Shown: in pieces, positions 1-8,869 of the stretch
Layout of the letters: every line of letters begins with the position of its first letter
Position numbering within the stretch: position 1 is the first letter of the stretch
Source of the DNA: Lachnospiraceae bacterium
Lineage (GTDB): Bacteria; Bacillota; Clostridia; Lachnospirales; Lachnospiraceae
Assembly (NCBI GenBank): GCA_022796795.1
Contig: JAAWJI010000005.1
Coordinates: 1 to 64,000 of the forward strand
Length of the DNA: 64,000 bases
Direction: 5' to 3'
Notes under the pieces: model-generated
What the model saw: only the letters and a program-made list of their open reading frames with translations
Told to the model about the DNA's origin: nothing
Databases searched by the model: none
Made by a program: the position numbers and the translations under genes

Positions 1-73
1 TGAACAATACTGACGCAGCGGAAGCAATTTTTTCCCGGTGTACACTTTTCGGCTCTTTTTTTCTCCGTGCCAT
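1..73 (-). CDS. TetR-family transcriptional regulator, N-terminal fragment (runs off left edge)
   Basis: Only the first 24 codons are inside the window. The start of the protein is basic (MARRKKEPK) and continues REKIASAASVLF, which fits the first helix of a TetR-type DNA-binding domain (pattern IxxAAxxLF). The ATG at 71-73 is preceded by a perfect AAGGAGG ribosome site six bases upstream. A consensus promoter and a 31-base palindrome lie just upstream, as expected for a self-repressing TetR regulator. The ligand-binding part is not visible, so the regulated function cannot be named. The family call rests on a short stretch and is therefore moderate. Confidence 0.62.
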   Translation of the reverse strand, partial: MARRKKEPKSVHREKIASAASVLF

Positions 74-83
74 TGTCTGCCTC

Positions 84-135
84 CTTATAATTGAACTCAA
101 GGTTTAATTATAAGGGTTTTAAAGAATACTGTCAA
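84..135 (-). promoter_or_regulatory. Consensus sigma-A promoter overlapped by a palindromic operator
   Basis: On the minus strand a perfect -35 TTGACA (130-135) is followed after 17 bases by a perfect -10 TATAAT (107-112). A near-perfect 31-base dyad covers 84-114: outer arms CTTATAATT (84-92) and AATTATAAG (106-114), inner arms AAC (94-96) and GTT (102-104), with one mismatched pair. The right arm coincides with the -10 element, so a bound dimer would block polymerase. Autorepression by the adjacent TetR-type protein is an inference. Confidence 0.72.
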
Positions 136-205
136 CTTTTTCATCTAATAACAGAGCGATCCAGGACTTTTTCTTAAAATCACATGTAAAAGCAACGAAA
201 ACGAA

Positions 206-244
206 GCTGTCGCTTCACGAATTTTTATTCGTTAAAGCGACAGC
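206..244 (-). terminator. Rho-independent terminator downstream of ppdK
   Basis: A long hairpin: outer arms GCTGTCGCTT (206-215) and AAGCGACAGC (235-244), and inside them ACGAA/TTCGT. On the minus strand it is followed by a T-rich stretch (TTCGTTTTCGTTG). It lies 130 bases past the ppdK stop and before the TetR-type gene, so it most likely ends the ppdK transcript. Between it and ppdK (245-373) no convincing gene is seen. Confidence 0.6.
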
Positions 245-373
245 CCCTTCCCTATTTAAATTATATACACTTCAACAGTAAGGTCTTTCCACTGCCCTTC
301 TCGCAGATAATCACCATTTGCCTTGCGAAAAGCCAGTGCCTGAGCGTAATCTATGGTGAAATCGAAGTATAGA

Positions 374-3004
374 TTACTTCCCCTCCCTATCGCATATAGC
401 CGCCTGTGCAGCAGCCAGTCTTGCAATAGGCACCCGGTACGGAGAACAGGACACATAGTTCAGTCCCACCTTATGGCAGAATTCCACAGAGGAGGGATCT
501 CCGCCGTGCTCGCCGCAGATGCCAAGCTTGATCTCCGGACGGGTGGAGCGTCCCAGCTCTGCCGCCATCTTTACAAGCTTGCCTACGCCGTTCTGGTCCA
601 GACGTGCAAAGGGATCGGACTCGTAGATCTTGGCCTTGTAGTAGGAATCCAGGAACTTGCCGGAGTCGTCACGGGAGAAGCCGAAGGTCATCTGGGTCAG
701 GTCGTTGGTTCCGAAGGAGAAGAACTCCGCCTCCTTGGCAATCTCGTCGGCTGTCAGGGCTGCACGGGGAATCTCGATCATGGTACCCACGCGATACTGG
801 ATATCGGAGCCTTTCTCCTTTTTCACCAGCTCCGCGGTCTCTTCCACGGTTTCCTTTACAAATTTCAACTCCTTGCGCTCTCCTACCAGAGGAATCATGA
901 TCTCCGGAACGATATCGAATCCTTCCTCCCTCTCTACTTCGATGGCAGCCTCCATAACGGCCCGGGTCTGCATTTTTGCAATCTCCGGATAGGTGACGGC
1001 CAGACGGCAGCCCCTGTGTCCCATCATGGGGTTGAACTCATGAAGCTCAATGCATTTTGCCTTGACTTCTTCCACAGTCAGGCCCATATCTGCTGCCAGA
1101 GCTTTGATGTCCTCCTCCTCGGTGGGCACGAACTCGTGGAGAGGCGGATCCAGATACCGAACCGTCATTGGACGTCCCTTCAGCGTCTTGAACATAGCCT
1201 TGAAGTCTTCCTTCTGGAAGGGCAGAAGCTCCATAAGAGCAGCCTCTCTGGCATCCTGATTGTCGGACAGGATCATCTTGCGGATCTTGGGAATACGCTC
1301 CGGGTTAAAGAACATATGCTCGGTCCGGCACAGTCCGATTCCCTCAGCGCCCAGCTTCACTGCGTTTAAGGTATCCGCCGGGGTGTCCGCATTGGTCCGC
1401 ACCTGCAGGCGGCGGAACTTGTCGGCCCAGCCCATGATCCGCTGGAAGTTTCCGGTGATGGTCGCTTCCTTGGTCTCAATATCTCCTTTATAAATCTTGC
1501 CGGTGGTGCCGTCCAGGGAAATGTAATCTCCCTCCACAAAATGATAGCCTCCCAGCTCGAACCACTTCTCCTCCTCGGAAATCTTGATGTCTCCGCAACC
1601 GGATACACAGCAGGTTCCCATTCCACGGGCCACCACAGCCGCATGACTGGTCATACCGCCACGGACTGTCAGGATTCCCTTGGCCGCATGCATACCCTCG
1701 ATATCCTCCGGAGAGGTCTCCAGACGCACCAGGATCACCCGCTCCCCAGCGCCGTTGGCTGCCTTTGCATCCTCTGCTGTGAAATACACCTTACCTGCCG
1801 CAGCTCCCGGAGATGCGGGCAGAGCCTCACCGATGACCTCCCCTGCCTTTAAGGCCTCGGGATTAAAGGTGGGATGCAGGAGCTGATCCAGAGACTTAGC
1901 CTCAATGCGAAGCACAGCCTCCTCCTGGGAGATCATTCCCTCGTCTACCAGATCACAGGCAATCTGCAGAGCCGCCGGAGCAGTACGCTTGCCGTTTCTG
2001 GTCTGCAGGAAGTACAGCTTGCCCTCCTGGATGGTAAATTCCATATCCTGCATATCCCGATAGTGGTTCTCCAGCTTCTTGGCGATACGCAGAAACTCCT
2101 CGTAACACTCCGGCAGATCCTCCGCCAGCTTGGTGATAGGCTGAGGAGTACGCACACCTGCCACCACGTCCTCGCCCTGGGCATTGATCAGATACTCGCC
2201 GTAAATCCCCTTCTCGCCGGTGGCCGGATTGCGGGTAAAGGCCACGCCGGTACCAGAGGTATCACCCATGTTTCCGAATACCATGGCCTGCACATTTACA
2301 GCGGTTCCCCAGTCGCCGGGGATATCGTTCATGCGGCGATATACAATGGCCCGGGGGTTGTCCCAGGAACGGAACACTGCCTGCACAGCGCCCATAAGCT
2401 GTTCTCTGGGATCCTGAGGGAAGTCTTCCTCCTTAGCTTCCTTGTAGACAGCTTTAAACCGGCTGATCAGCTCCTTCAAATCATCAGCCGTCAGATCCGT
2501 GTCATAATGTACGCCCTTTGCTTCCTTTACTTCATCAATAATCTTCTCAAAGAAGGATTTGGGAACCTCCATTACCACGTCCGAATACATCTGAATGAAA
2601 CGGCGGTAGGAATCGTATGCGAAGCGGGGATTTCCCGTCTTTTTCGCAAATCCCTCCACAGAAATATCGTTGAGGCCCAGATTCAGAATCGTATCCATCA
2701 TGCCAGGCATGGATGCCCGGGCGCCGGAACGAACAGAAACCAAAAGCGGATCTTCCGTATCCCCGAACTTCTTGCCCTGCATACCCTCCAGAAATACCAG
2801 AGCCGCATTGATCTGCGCCTGGATTTCCCCGGAGATCCGCTTATCATTCTCATAATAATCGGTGCAGGCCTCTGTGGTTACGGTGAAACCCTGGGGAATC
2901 GGAAGTCCCAGATTCGTCATCTCTGCCAGGTTTGCTCCCTTTCCGCCCAGCAGATTTCTCATGCTGGCGTCTCCTTCTTTAAACAGATAAACCCATTTTG
3001 CCAT
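374..3004 (-). CDS. ppdK: Pyruvate, phosphate dikinase
   Basis: Interconverts pyruvate + ATP + phosphate and phosphoenolpyruvate + AMP + pyrophosphate in the cytoplasm. At 876 residues it has the family's normal length and three-part layout: an N-terminal nucleotide-binding part (GGKGANLAEM, residues 20-29), a central swivelling domain with the phosphorylated histidine in GGMTSHAAVVARG (His about 454), and a C-terminal PEP-binding barrel ending with the GICGEHGGDP motif that carries the catalytic Cys. The ATG at 3004 has an AGGAGG ribosome site; an in-frame extension of 30 codons upstream overlaps the leader hairpin and is not believed. It has its own promoter and terminator. With the PPi-dependent phosphofructokinase next door it suggests pyrophosphate-linked glycolysis. 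Confidence 0.97.
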   Translation of the reverse strand: MAKWVYLFKEGDASMRNLLGGKGANLAEMTNLGLPIPQGFTVTTEACTDYYENDKRISGEIQAQINAALVFLEGMQGKKFGDTEDPLLVSVRSGARASMPGMMDTILNLGLNDISVEGFAKKTGNPRFAYDSYRRFIQMYSDVVMEVPKSFFEKIIDEVKEAKGVHYDTDLTADDLKELISRFKAVYKEAKEEDFPQDPREQLMGAVQAVFRSWDNPRAIVYRRMNDIPGDWGTAVNVQAMVFGNMGDTSGTGVAFTRNPATGEKGIYGEYLINAQGEDVVAGVRTPQPITKLAEDLPECYEEFLRIAKKLENHYRDMQDMEFTIQEGKLYFLQTRNGKRTAPAALQIACDLVDEGMISQEEAVLRIEAKSLDQLLHPTFNPEALKAGEVIGEALPASPGAAAGKVYFTAEDAKAANGAGERVILVRLETSPEDIEGMHAAKGILTVRGGMTSHAAVVARGMGTCCVSGCGDIKISEEEKWFELGGYHFVEGDYISLDGTTGKIYKGDIETKEATITGNFQRIMGWADKFRRLQVRTNADTPADTLNAVKLGAEGIGLCRTEHMFFNPERIPKIRKMILSDNQDAREAALMELLPFQKEDFKAMFKTLKGRPMTVRYLDPPLHEFVPTEEEDIKALAADMGLTVEEVKAKCIELHEFNPMMGHRGCRLAVTYPEIAKMQTRAVMEAAIEVEREEGFDIVPEIMIPLVGERKELKFVKETVEETAELVKKEKGSDIQYRVGTMIEIPRAALTADEIAKEAEFFSFGTNDLTQMTFGFSRDDSGKFLDSYYKAKIYESDPFARLDQNGVGKLVKMAAELGRSTRPEIKLGICGEHGGDPSSVEFCHKVGLNYVSCSPYRVPIARLAAAQAAICDREGK

Positions 3005-3033
3005 TTTGTACCCTCCTAATATATTTTCTTTCC

Positions 3034-3124
3034 CGCTTTTTCGGCAAAGAAAAAGCGCCTTAGTGTGGTCAACGACCAAACCCTGCGCACACATCTAGCA
3101 TATCACATATGGAGAAAAAGTCAA
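3034..3124 (-). promoter_or_regulatory. ppdK promoter and leader hairpin
   Basis: On the minus strand TTGACT (3119-3124) and TATGCT (3097-3102) are separated by 16 bases. The resulting leader of roughly 85 bases holds a perfect 9-base-pair hairpin (arms 3034-3042 and 3049-3057, loop of 6) about 12 bases upstream of the ribosome site, and a smaller GGTC/GACC hairpin before it. Whether the hairpin stabilises the mRNA or modulates translation is unknown. Confidence 0.5.
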
Positions 3125-3140
3125 GGTACTTTTTGGCAAA

Positions 3141-3180
3141 TTAGACAAAAATCGGGCGGTTTTCCGCCCGATTTGTCTAA
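3141..3180 (-). terminator. Terminator after pfp
   Basis: A strong stem: ATCGGGCGG pairs with CCGCCCGAT around a 4-base loop, inside a longer TTAGACA/TGTCTAA dyad. On the minus strand the core hairpin is followed by TTTTTG. It sits 64 bases past the pfp stop and separates pfp from the ppdK promoter. Confidence 0.8.
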
Positions 3181-3244
3181 CTTTTAACATAGTTTAGCCA
3201 GGCTCCCTTTCCATGGCCTATGCCCAAGGGATGCGATTCCACTC

Positions 3245-4489
3245 CTAGCGATACGTATCTCTCTTCAGCACCAGATGCCGGGGCAGTCCGTTAACCATAA
3301 TTGGCTGCAGCTCTCCCATGATCAGCGGCCGTGCATAGGCCACATATCCCTCATTTACATCACTGCCGTCCTCGGTGATCCACTCTGCGGGTACAGGACG
3401 CTCCACATTTGCGATGGCATGAATGTCATAAATGCCGTAGGATACCTGATAGGGTGCGCGGCTGTCCACATTGATGGTGATCATCATGCCGGTCTTTCCC
3501 TCGTCTGCTGCCTTGCAGGCAAGGTAGCCCACGTTGAATGCCTCGTTGATATCGGTGAGGGAGGCAATATGCGTTGCCGCTCTCTGCAGGGTGGAGAACT
3601 CCACGGCCCGGGTTTTCAGGCCTGTCTCAGCCGCCACCTTGTTTGCCAGGGTAGCCGCGCAGCCAGACAGCTGCTTGTGTCCAAAGGCGTCCACAAAGTC
3701 AGAGGCATTGCCCAGCTCACAGACAAAGCGGCCGTCCGCCAGCTTTGCGCCCTCGGATACGGCGATGACTACAGAGGACTTCTTTGCCGCCAGGTCCTTC
3801 ACCTTTGCCATGAAGCTGTCCATGTCAAAGTCTACCTCCGGCAGATAAATCAAATCCGGTCCCTCGCAGTCTACATCCCGGGAAAGGGCTGCCGCGGCGG
3901 TAAGCCATCCTGCATGACGTCCCATGATCTCGCAGATCAGCACGGTAGGCTTCTCGATTCCGAAGCTGGCGTTGTCCCGGATGATTTCCTTTAAGGAAGC
4001 AGCGATGTACTTGGCTGCAGAGCCGTAGCCCGGGCAGTGATCCGTAATGGGCAGGTCGTTGTCAATGGTCTTGGGAACGCCCATAAATCTCTGGGGCTTG
4101 CCCTTCATGGCCGCATAGTCCGACAGCATCTTGATGGTATCCATGGAATCATTGCCGCCGATGTAGAACAGGCACTCAATGTTGTATTTCTCCATGATCT
4201 CAAACATCTTGTCATAAACTTCCTCGTTGCCCTCAATCTTGGGCAGCTTATAGCGGCAGGAGCCCAGGAAGGAGGAGGGGGTTCTCTTCAGCAGCTCAAT
4301 GTCCGCCTCACCCTTTACATAATCCCGAATGTCCACGATATCCTCATCCAAAAATCCCTGAATTCCGTGATGCATGCCGTAAATTTTCTCTACTCCCAGC
4401 TCCATAGCGGCGCTAACCACTCCTGCCAAACTGGAATTGATCACTGCTGTCGGTCCGCCGGACTGACCTACGATGATATTTCCTTTCAT
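3245..4489 (-). CDS. pfp: Pyrophosphate-type 6-phosphofructokinase
   Basis: Phosphorylates fructose 6-phosphate to fructose 1,6-bisphosphate, probably with pyrophosphate as donor. The 414-residue protein shows the phosphofructokinase fold motifs: GQSGGPTAVIN at the N-terminus, GGNDS (111-115), PKTIDND (139-145) and MGRHAGW (about 190). In this family Asp in the GGxDS loop and Lys in PKTIDND mark PPi use rather than ATP use; both are present. The ATG is preceded by GGAGGT. It is followed by a strong terminator. PPi produced by ppdK running toward PEP, or by biosynthesis, could be used here. The donor is inferred from residues, not proven. Confidence 0.9.
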   Translation of the reverse strand: MKGNIIVGQSGGPTAVINSSLAGVVSAAMELGVEKIYGMHHGIQGFLDEDIVDIRDYVKGEADIELLKRTPSSFLGSCRYKLPKIEGNEEVYDKMFEIMEKYNIECLFYIGGNDSMDTIKMLSDYAAMKGKPQRFMGVPKTIDNDLPITDHCPGYGSAAKYIAASLKEIIRDNASFGIEKPTVLICEIMGRHAGWLTAAAALSRDVDCEGPDLIYLPEVDFDMDSFMAKVKDLAAKKSSVVIAVSEGAKLADGRFVCELGNASDFVDAFGHKQLSGCAATLANKVAAETGLKTRAVEFSTLQRAATHIASLTDINEAFNVGYLACKAADEGKTGMMITINVDSRAPYQVSYGIYDIHAIANVERPVPAEWITEDGSDVNEGYVAYARPLIMGELQPIMVNGLPRHLVLKRDTYR

Positions 4490-4711
4490 TTTCTCTTACC
4501 TCCGTGTTTTACACATTTTATGTTGTTCATGAAAACAGCTCCCGGATTTTCCCGGCTGATCGGCTTTTGCAAGTTTTACGCAAACAGCGCCGGTTTTCCG
4601 GAGACTGGTCACATCAAGTTTCCAGGCTGCACCTCTTCCTGCAAAGCCTAAACAAACAGGCTTTCCCCTGGCACAGCTCTTCCCCTAAAGACTGCTTCTC
4701 TTAAATAACAG

Positions 4712-6100
4712 CTAAAAAGCCAGCTTCTTTGCAAAATACGCATCCAGCTCTTCGATCTTTACCCGCTCCTGGGCCATGGAATCCCGGTCGCGGACCGTCA
4801 CCGCCCCGTCTGTCTCAGACTCAAAATCATAGGTGACGCAGAAGGGCGTGCCGATCTCATCCTGCCGACGGTAGCGCTTTCCAATATTTCCCCGGTCGTC
4901 AAACTCGCAGTTATAGTTCTTGCAAAGCTGGGTGTAAACCTTCTCCGCTCCCTCGTTCAGCTTCTTGGACAAGGGCAACACGCCGATTTTCACCGGAGCC
5001 AGGGCCGGATGGAAGCGCAGAACGGTACGCATATCGCCGCCCTCCAGCTCCTCCTCGTCATAGGCTGCGCAGAGGAAAGCCAGTACCACACGGTCTGCGC
5101 CCAGAGAGGGCTCAATCACGTAGGGCACATATTTTTCTTTCATCTCATCGTCAAAATAAGACATATCCTCCCCGGATACATTCTGATGCTGGGTGAGGTC
5201 ATAGTCCGTGCGGTCCGCAATCCCCCACAGTTCGCCCCAGCCAAAGGGGAACAGGAATTCCAGATCTGTGGTGGCCTTGCTGTAGAAGCACAGCTCCTCA
5301 GGAGAATGATCCCGGGCCCGCAGCTCCTCATCCTTCATGCCCAGAGAATGAAGCCAGTCAATGCAGTATTTTTTCCAGTAGGCAAACCACTCCAGGTCTG
5401 TGCCAGGCTTGCAGAAGAACTCCAGTTCCATCTGCTCAAACTCCCGGGTACGGAAAGTGAAATTGCCCGGCGTGATCTCATTGCGGAAGGATTTTCCAAT
5501 CTGGGCGATGCCAAAGGGCACCTTTTTGCGGGATGTCCGCTGTACATTTTTGAAATTCACAAAAATGCCCTGGGCCGTCTCCGGCCGTAAGTACACCGTA
5601 TTCTTCGCATCCTCCGTCACGCCCTGGAAAGTCTTAAACATCAGGTTAAACTGACGGATATCCGTGAAATCATGCTTTCCGCAGGAAGGACAGGCCACCT
5701 GATGCTCCTCGATGAAATTTTTCATCTCCTCCTGACTCCAGGCATCCACAGAGCCCTCCATGGTCATTCCTGTTTCCTCCAGGTAATCCTCGATAAGCTT
5801 ATCCGCCCGGAAACGCTCCTTGCAGCTCTTACAGTCCATGAGGGGATCGGAGAAGCCGCCCAGATGACCAGACGCCACCCAGGTCTGGGGATTCATGAGA
5901 ATGGCGCAGTCCACACCCACATTGTAGGGATTTTCCTGCACAAATTTTTTCCACCAGGCCTTTTTCACATTGTTTTTCAGCTCCACGCCCAGGTTTCCGT
6001 AATCCCAGGTGTTGGCAAGACCGCCGTAAATCTCAGAGCCCGGATACACGAAGCCTCTGGCCTTGGCCAGAGCCACAATCTTTTCCATTGTTTTTTCCAT
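4712..6100 (-). CDS. glyS: Glycyl-tRNA synthetase (dimeric alpha2 type)
   Basis: Charges tRNA-Gly with glycine. It is a class II synthetase of the single-chain homodimer type (462 residues), not the alpha2beta2 GlyQS type. It carries motif 2 ([21 protein letters not shown], near residue 215) and motif 3 (GADRVVLAF, near residue 340), plus two cysteine pairs (CKSC, CPSC) that look like a zinc ribbon inserted after motif 1. The ATG at 6100 has GAGGAG seven bases upstream; a GTG five codons further upstream lies inside that ribosome site. It follows a lipoprotein gene by only 11 bases and probably shares its promoter. No T-box leader was seen. Confidence 0.96.
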   Translation of the reverse strand: MEKTMEKIVALAKARGFVYPGSEIYGGLANTWDYGNLGVELKNNVKKAWWKKFVQENPYNVGVDCAILMNPQTWVASGHLGGFSDPLMDCKSCKERFRADKLIEDYLEETGMTMEGSVDAWSQEEMKNFIEEHQVACPSCGKHDFTDIRQFNLMFKTFQGVTEDAKNTVYLRPETAQGIFVNFKNVQRTSRKKVPFGIAQIGKSFRNEITPGNFTFRTREFEQMELEFFCKPGTDLEWFAYWKKYCIDWLHSLGMKDEELRARDHSPEELCFYSKATTDLEFLFPFGWGELWGIADRTDYDLTQHQNVSGEDMSYFDDEMKEKYVPYVIEPSLGADRVVLAFLCAAYDEEELEGGDMRTVLRFHPALAPVKIGVLPLSKKLNEGAEKVYTQLCKNYNCEFDDRGNIGKRYRRQDEIGTPFCVTYDFESETDGAVTVRDRDSMAQERVKIEELDAYFAKKLAF

Positions 6101-6111
6101 ATCGATTCTCC

Positions 6112-6735
6112 TCACTTATAAATAATATAGGCCCGCTTAAGCTCTTCCCCAGGGATTACCCTGGCCTGCTTTTTGCCTAAAATTTCCACATTGTCGCTGA
6201 CATACTGAATGGCTCCCGGAGTAGCTACCAGGACAGGCTCGTTTAAAATCACCACATTTCCACTCCCGCCTGACAGAATCTGCGACCCATCCACAGACGT
6301 TCCGGCCGTGTCCACAAAGGACGCGTCAAAATCGTAATCCCCAGCCTCCCCCAGGGTCCCCACGAAAAACTCCACATCATCTTCTTCCGTGGCAAAATCA
6401 TCATTATAATAGCTGCAGTAATCCATGTAATATTTCGCCTCGTCGCAGGTAATGCGGATCGTCAAAATTCCATCCTCCACAAGGCACTCCTCCAGAAGCA
6501 CATGATCCACACCAAACTTTCGATTGTACTGGCCCAGCTCCCGCTCCATCATATCCTGAATCTCCGCCACGTCATAGGGCTGTCCGGACTCGTCCAAAAA
6601 TTCATCGGCAAACACCCGGGTGATCTTTCCCTTCTTGTCCACTGATATTGCATCCTCTTTGGGTTCAAATTTCGAGCATCCTGCCAGAAGCACCATGGTA
6701 AAAATCCACATTCCGATTATGTAGAATTTTTTCAT
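6112..6735 (-). CDS. Small secreted lipoprotein of unknown function
   Basis: A 207-residue protein with a lipoprotein signal peptide: [20 protein letters not shown], with Cys at residue 20 in a typical LAGC lipobox, so it should be anchored on the outer face of the membrane. The mature part is acidic and has no motif I recognise. Residues after the Cys describe a [19 protein letters not shown] start that may begin a beta-rich domain. The ATG at 6735 has GGAGGG upstream and the promoter is about 30 bases away. It is the first gene of a transcript continuing into glyS. No function is proposed. Confidence 0.75.
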   Translation of the reverse strand: MKKFYIIGMWIFTMVLLAGCSKFEPKEDAISVDKKGKITRVFADEFLDESGQPYDVAEIQDMMERELGQYNRKFGVDHVLLEECLVEDGILTIRITCDEAKYYMDYCSYYNDDFATEEDDVEFFVGTLGEAGDYDFDASFVDTAGTSVDGSQILSGGSGNVVILNEPVLVATPGAIQYVSDNVEILGKKQARVIPGEELKRAYIIYK

Positions 6736-6765
6736 AACATTTACTCCCTCCATTTTTACCCGTTT

Positions 6766-6794
6766 AGTATACCGTCTTTTTCCTATTTTTTCAA
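6766..6794 (-). promoter_or_regulatory. Promoter of the lipoprotein-glyS transcript
   Basis: Minus-strand TTGAAA (6789-6794), 17-base spacer, TATACT (6766-6771). The predicted start lies about 25 bases before the lipoprotein ATG, leaving no room for a T-box or other leader riboswitch. Confidence 0.65.
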
Positions 6795-6902
6795 GTCTTT
6801 TATACATATACAGTTCAGCCAGCCCCTCTGGGGTCTGAGAAAGCCTCCTGGTCAATAGGCGCGTCTGAACGGAAGCTCTTGCATAGGGAAAATCAGGCCC
6901 AA

Positions 6903-7556
6903 CTACTTCTCCAGCACCTCCAGCACCTCCAGAGAGTGAAAATGCCCCTCCAGATACAGCTTCCGGTATCGGTTCATCACAGCCCTCACCTCCCCCAGTA
7001 CCTCAGGAGTCACCGTAAAGGTGTACAGCCTCTCCATGGGAGACGCCGCAATATACTGGAGGGTATACAGGGCCGAGGGGGACAGCTCCAGCTCCTCAAA
7101 GTCCACCGGGCACTCTCCGTTGACCACCAGGGTCCGAAGCTCATAGATATAGCGGGCCAGCTCCTTGGGAATGCTCTCCCGTGACAGGGCCCGCAGGGAC
7201 TGGTACAGGAGACGCAGCATCTCCACCTCATCGTTGGCCTCCCGGGTATAGTAATCCGCGATCTCGCAGAAATAGCAGCCGTAGCAGGCTGCCTCCATAT
7301 CCAGAGATAGTTCTTCAAAATAATTGGAAATGTGAGCCTGCATCACATTAAAGGAGCTCCGCCCCTCATAGAGGGTGAACTCCCCAAAGACAAAGGGCTT
7401 TGCAACAGCCAAAAGGGAGCTGTTCGGTCTCCTGGCTCCCTTTGCAAACGCTGTAATTTTTCCCCGTTCCCTTGTCAGCACCACCAGCCGCTTATCGTAA
7501 TCCCCATAAGGGTACGCAGCCAATACCAGACCAGTCAGCACGATTGTCTGTCCCAT
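6903..7556 (-). CDS. recO: DNA repair protein RecO
   Basis: RecO helps load RecA on SSB-coated single-stranded DNA in the RecFOR pathway. The 217-residue protein starts with an OB-fold (MGQTIVLTGLVLAAYPYGDYDKR) with the usual LTRERGKITAFAKGARR segment, followed by the helical domain (YGCYFCEIADYY). It is slightly short, and the four-cysteine zinc site of many RecO proteins is not complete here, as in some other Clostridia. The position directly after era and the yqzL-like gene agrees with the known order. Its start overlaps the 3' end of the yqzL-like gene by 65 bases. Confidence 0.92.
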   Translation of the reverse strand: MGQTIVLTGLVLAAYPYGDYDKRLVVLTRERGKITAFAKGARRPNSSLLAVAKPFVFGEFTLYEGRSSFNVMQAHISNYFEELSLDMEAACYGCYFCEIADYYTREANDEVEMLRLLYQSLRALSRESIPKELARYIYELRTLVVNGECPVDFEELELSPSALYTLQYIAASPMERLYTFTVTPEVLGEVRAVMNRYRKLYLEGHFHSLEVLEVLEK

Positions 7557-7707
7557 GCTTTTGCTCCCTCATCTCCTTGCCGGAAGATGCCGCGCCCAGG
7601 ACGACTTCCGTCTGTCCCAGGACATTTTGGGCTTTCTCTCTCCTCCGGTAACTTAAGTAAGCCTCCACGCTTCCTGTCAGCGCAAACTGTTCCCACTCCG
7701 CTTCCAT
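7492..7707 (-). CDS. YqzL-like small protein
   Basis: A 71-residue protein whose first third (EWEQFALTGSVEAYLSYRRRE) resembles the YqzL family: a short conserved helix with the pattern W..F..TG..E.YL.Y. Such proteins lie between era and recO in Firmicutes, exactly where this one is. The function of the family is unknown. The start has AAGGGG about ten bases upstream. The C-terminal 22 codons overlap the start of recO in another frame, so the tail sequence (about residues 50-71) may be under little selection. The protein is longer than the roughly 45-50 residues usual for the family. Confidence 0.62.
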   Translation of the reverse strand: MEAEWEQFALTGSVEAYLSYRRREKAQNVLGQTEVVLGAASSGKEMREQKHGTDNRADWSGIGCVPLWGLR

Positions 7708-7827
7708 CTCGCATCGCCCCTTCTATATGTTCCGTATAACCATAGATTCTCCCTTCGCCAGCTCTTCTATCCTCGAAAAATCTGCCAGCAGAATTTGGGG
7801 GAAATGCCTTGACAACCAGTTTTTGCG

Positions 7828-8754
7828 CTACTCCTCCAGGTCCTTTTTGTCGTAGCCGAAATTTTTGATCAGATAATCGCTGTCCCGCCAATCCTTCTTT
7901 ACCTTTACCCACAGCTTCAGATTGGCCTTTGTTTCCAGAAGCTGTTCGATCTCATAGCGGGCCGCGCTGCCGATTTTTTTCAGCATCGCCCCCTGCTTTC
8001 CGATAATGATTCCCTTATGAGAATCCTTCTCACAGATAATGGTGGCGTCAATATCCGTCAGGGTTCCTCCCTTCCGCTCCTCCATGCGCTCAATGGACAC
8101 GGCAATACCGTGAGGAATCTCCTCATCCAGGCATTTCAGGGCCTTTTCCCGGATCAGCTCCGCCACAATCTGACGCATGGGCTGATCCGTCACCGTGTCC
8201 TCATCATAAAACTGGGGACCGTAGGGCAGATATCGGAAAATCTGCTCCACAAGCGTATCCGTATTCTCCCCCTTCAGCGCAGACACAGGAACGATCTCCG
8301 CAAAATCCATGAGCCCACGGTATCCGTCGATAATTCCCAGAAGCTCCTCCCGCTTTACCGTATCCACCTTGTTGATAACCAGGATCACAGGCGCCTTGCA
8401 CCGGCATAGCTTTTCCCCGATGTGGCGCTCCCCGGCTCCGATGAAACGGGTGGGTTCCACCAGCCAGAGCACCACATCCACCTCCTGAAAGGTCCTCTCT
8501 GCGGTCCGCACCATGTATTCTCCCAGCTTGTTCTTGGCCTTGTGAATTCCCGGGGTATCCAGAAACACGATCTGTCCCTTCTCACAGGTATAGACGGTCT
8601 GGATTCGGTTCCGGGTGGTCTGAGGCTTGTGGGAGGTAATGGCGATCTTCTGCCCGATGATCTGATTCATCAGGGTGGATTTCCCCACGTTAGGCCTTCC
8701 CACCAGGGTGGCAAAGCCAGATTTACAGGCTTCCTTATTCAAACTTTTATCCAT
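7828..8754 (-). CDS. era: GTPase Era, ribosome assembly factor
   Basis: Essential GTPase that binds the 3' end of 16S rRNA during 30S maturation. The 308-residue protein has the G1 loop GRPNVGKST (19-27), the switch region PQTTRNRI, G3 DTPG, G4 NKVD and G5 SALKG, then a C-terminal KH domain with the loop IIIGKQGAMLKKIG near residue 240. The start chosen is the ATG at 8754, which gives the usual N-terminus; the ribosome site is only GAGAGAAAGAGAAG, so the upstream ATG at 8775 is not excluded. It is followed by the yqzL-like gene and recO. Confidence 0.95.
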   Translation of the reverse strand: MDKSLNKEACKSGFATLVGRPNVGKSTLMNQIIGQKIAITSHKPQTTRNRIQTVYTCEKGQIVFLDTPGIHKAKNKLGEYMVRTAERTFQEVDVVLWLVEPTRFIGAGERHIGEKLCRCKAPVILVINKVDTVKREELLGIIDGYRGLMDFAEIVPVSALKGENTDTLVEQIFRYLPYGPQFYDEDTVTDQPMRQIVAELIREKALKCLDEEIPHGIAVSIERMEERKGGTLTDIDATIICEKDSHKGIIIGKQGAMLKKIGSAARYEIEQLLETKANLKLWVKVKKDWRDSDYLIKNFGYDKKDLEE

Positions 8755-8869
8755 ATTCTTCTCTTTCTCTCTCATGCAGCAAAGGCTGGACCCTGACTGC
8801 ATCTGTTAAACGTCTGCTTCCAAACTCTCCCACACCGTTCAGGCGGGGATGACAAGTCAATTCCCCTTA

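Noticed and set aside
256..373. Open frame continuing past the ppdK stop on the minus strand
   Set aside because: It has no start codon with a ribosome site and no recognised family; it might be a gene remnant, but this cannot be shown.
353..1369. Long open frame on the plus strand inside ppdK
   Set aside because: It is antisense to a well-conserved enzyme, has no ribosome site and its predicted sequence has no recognisable motif; such mirror frames are common in this GC-rich coding DNA.
3005..3094. N-terminal extension of PpdK by 30 codons
   Set aside because: The extension covers the leader hairpin and promoter region, while the ATG at 3004 has a perfect ribosome site and gives the normal family start.
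6736..6902. T-box riboswitch upstream of glyS
   Set aside because: The promoter sits only about 25 bases before the lipoprotein start and no T-box consensus is present.
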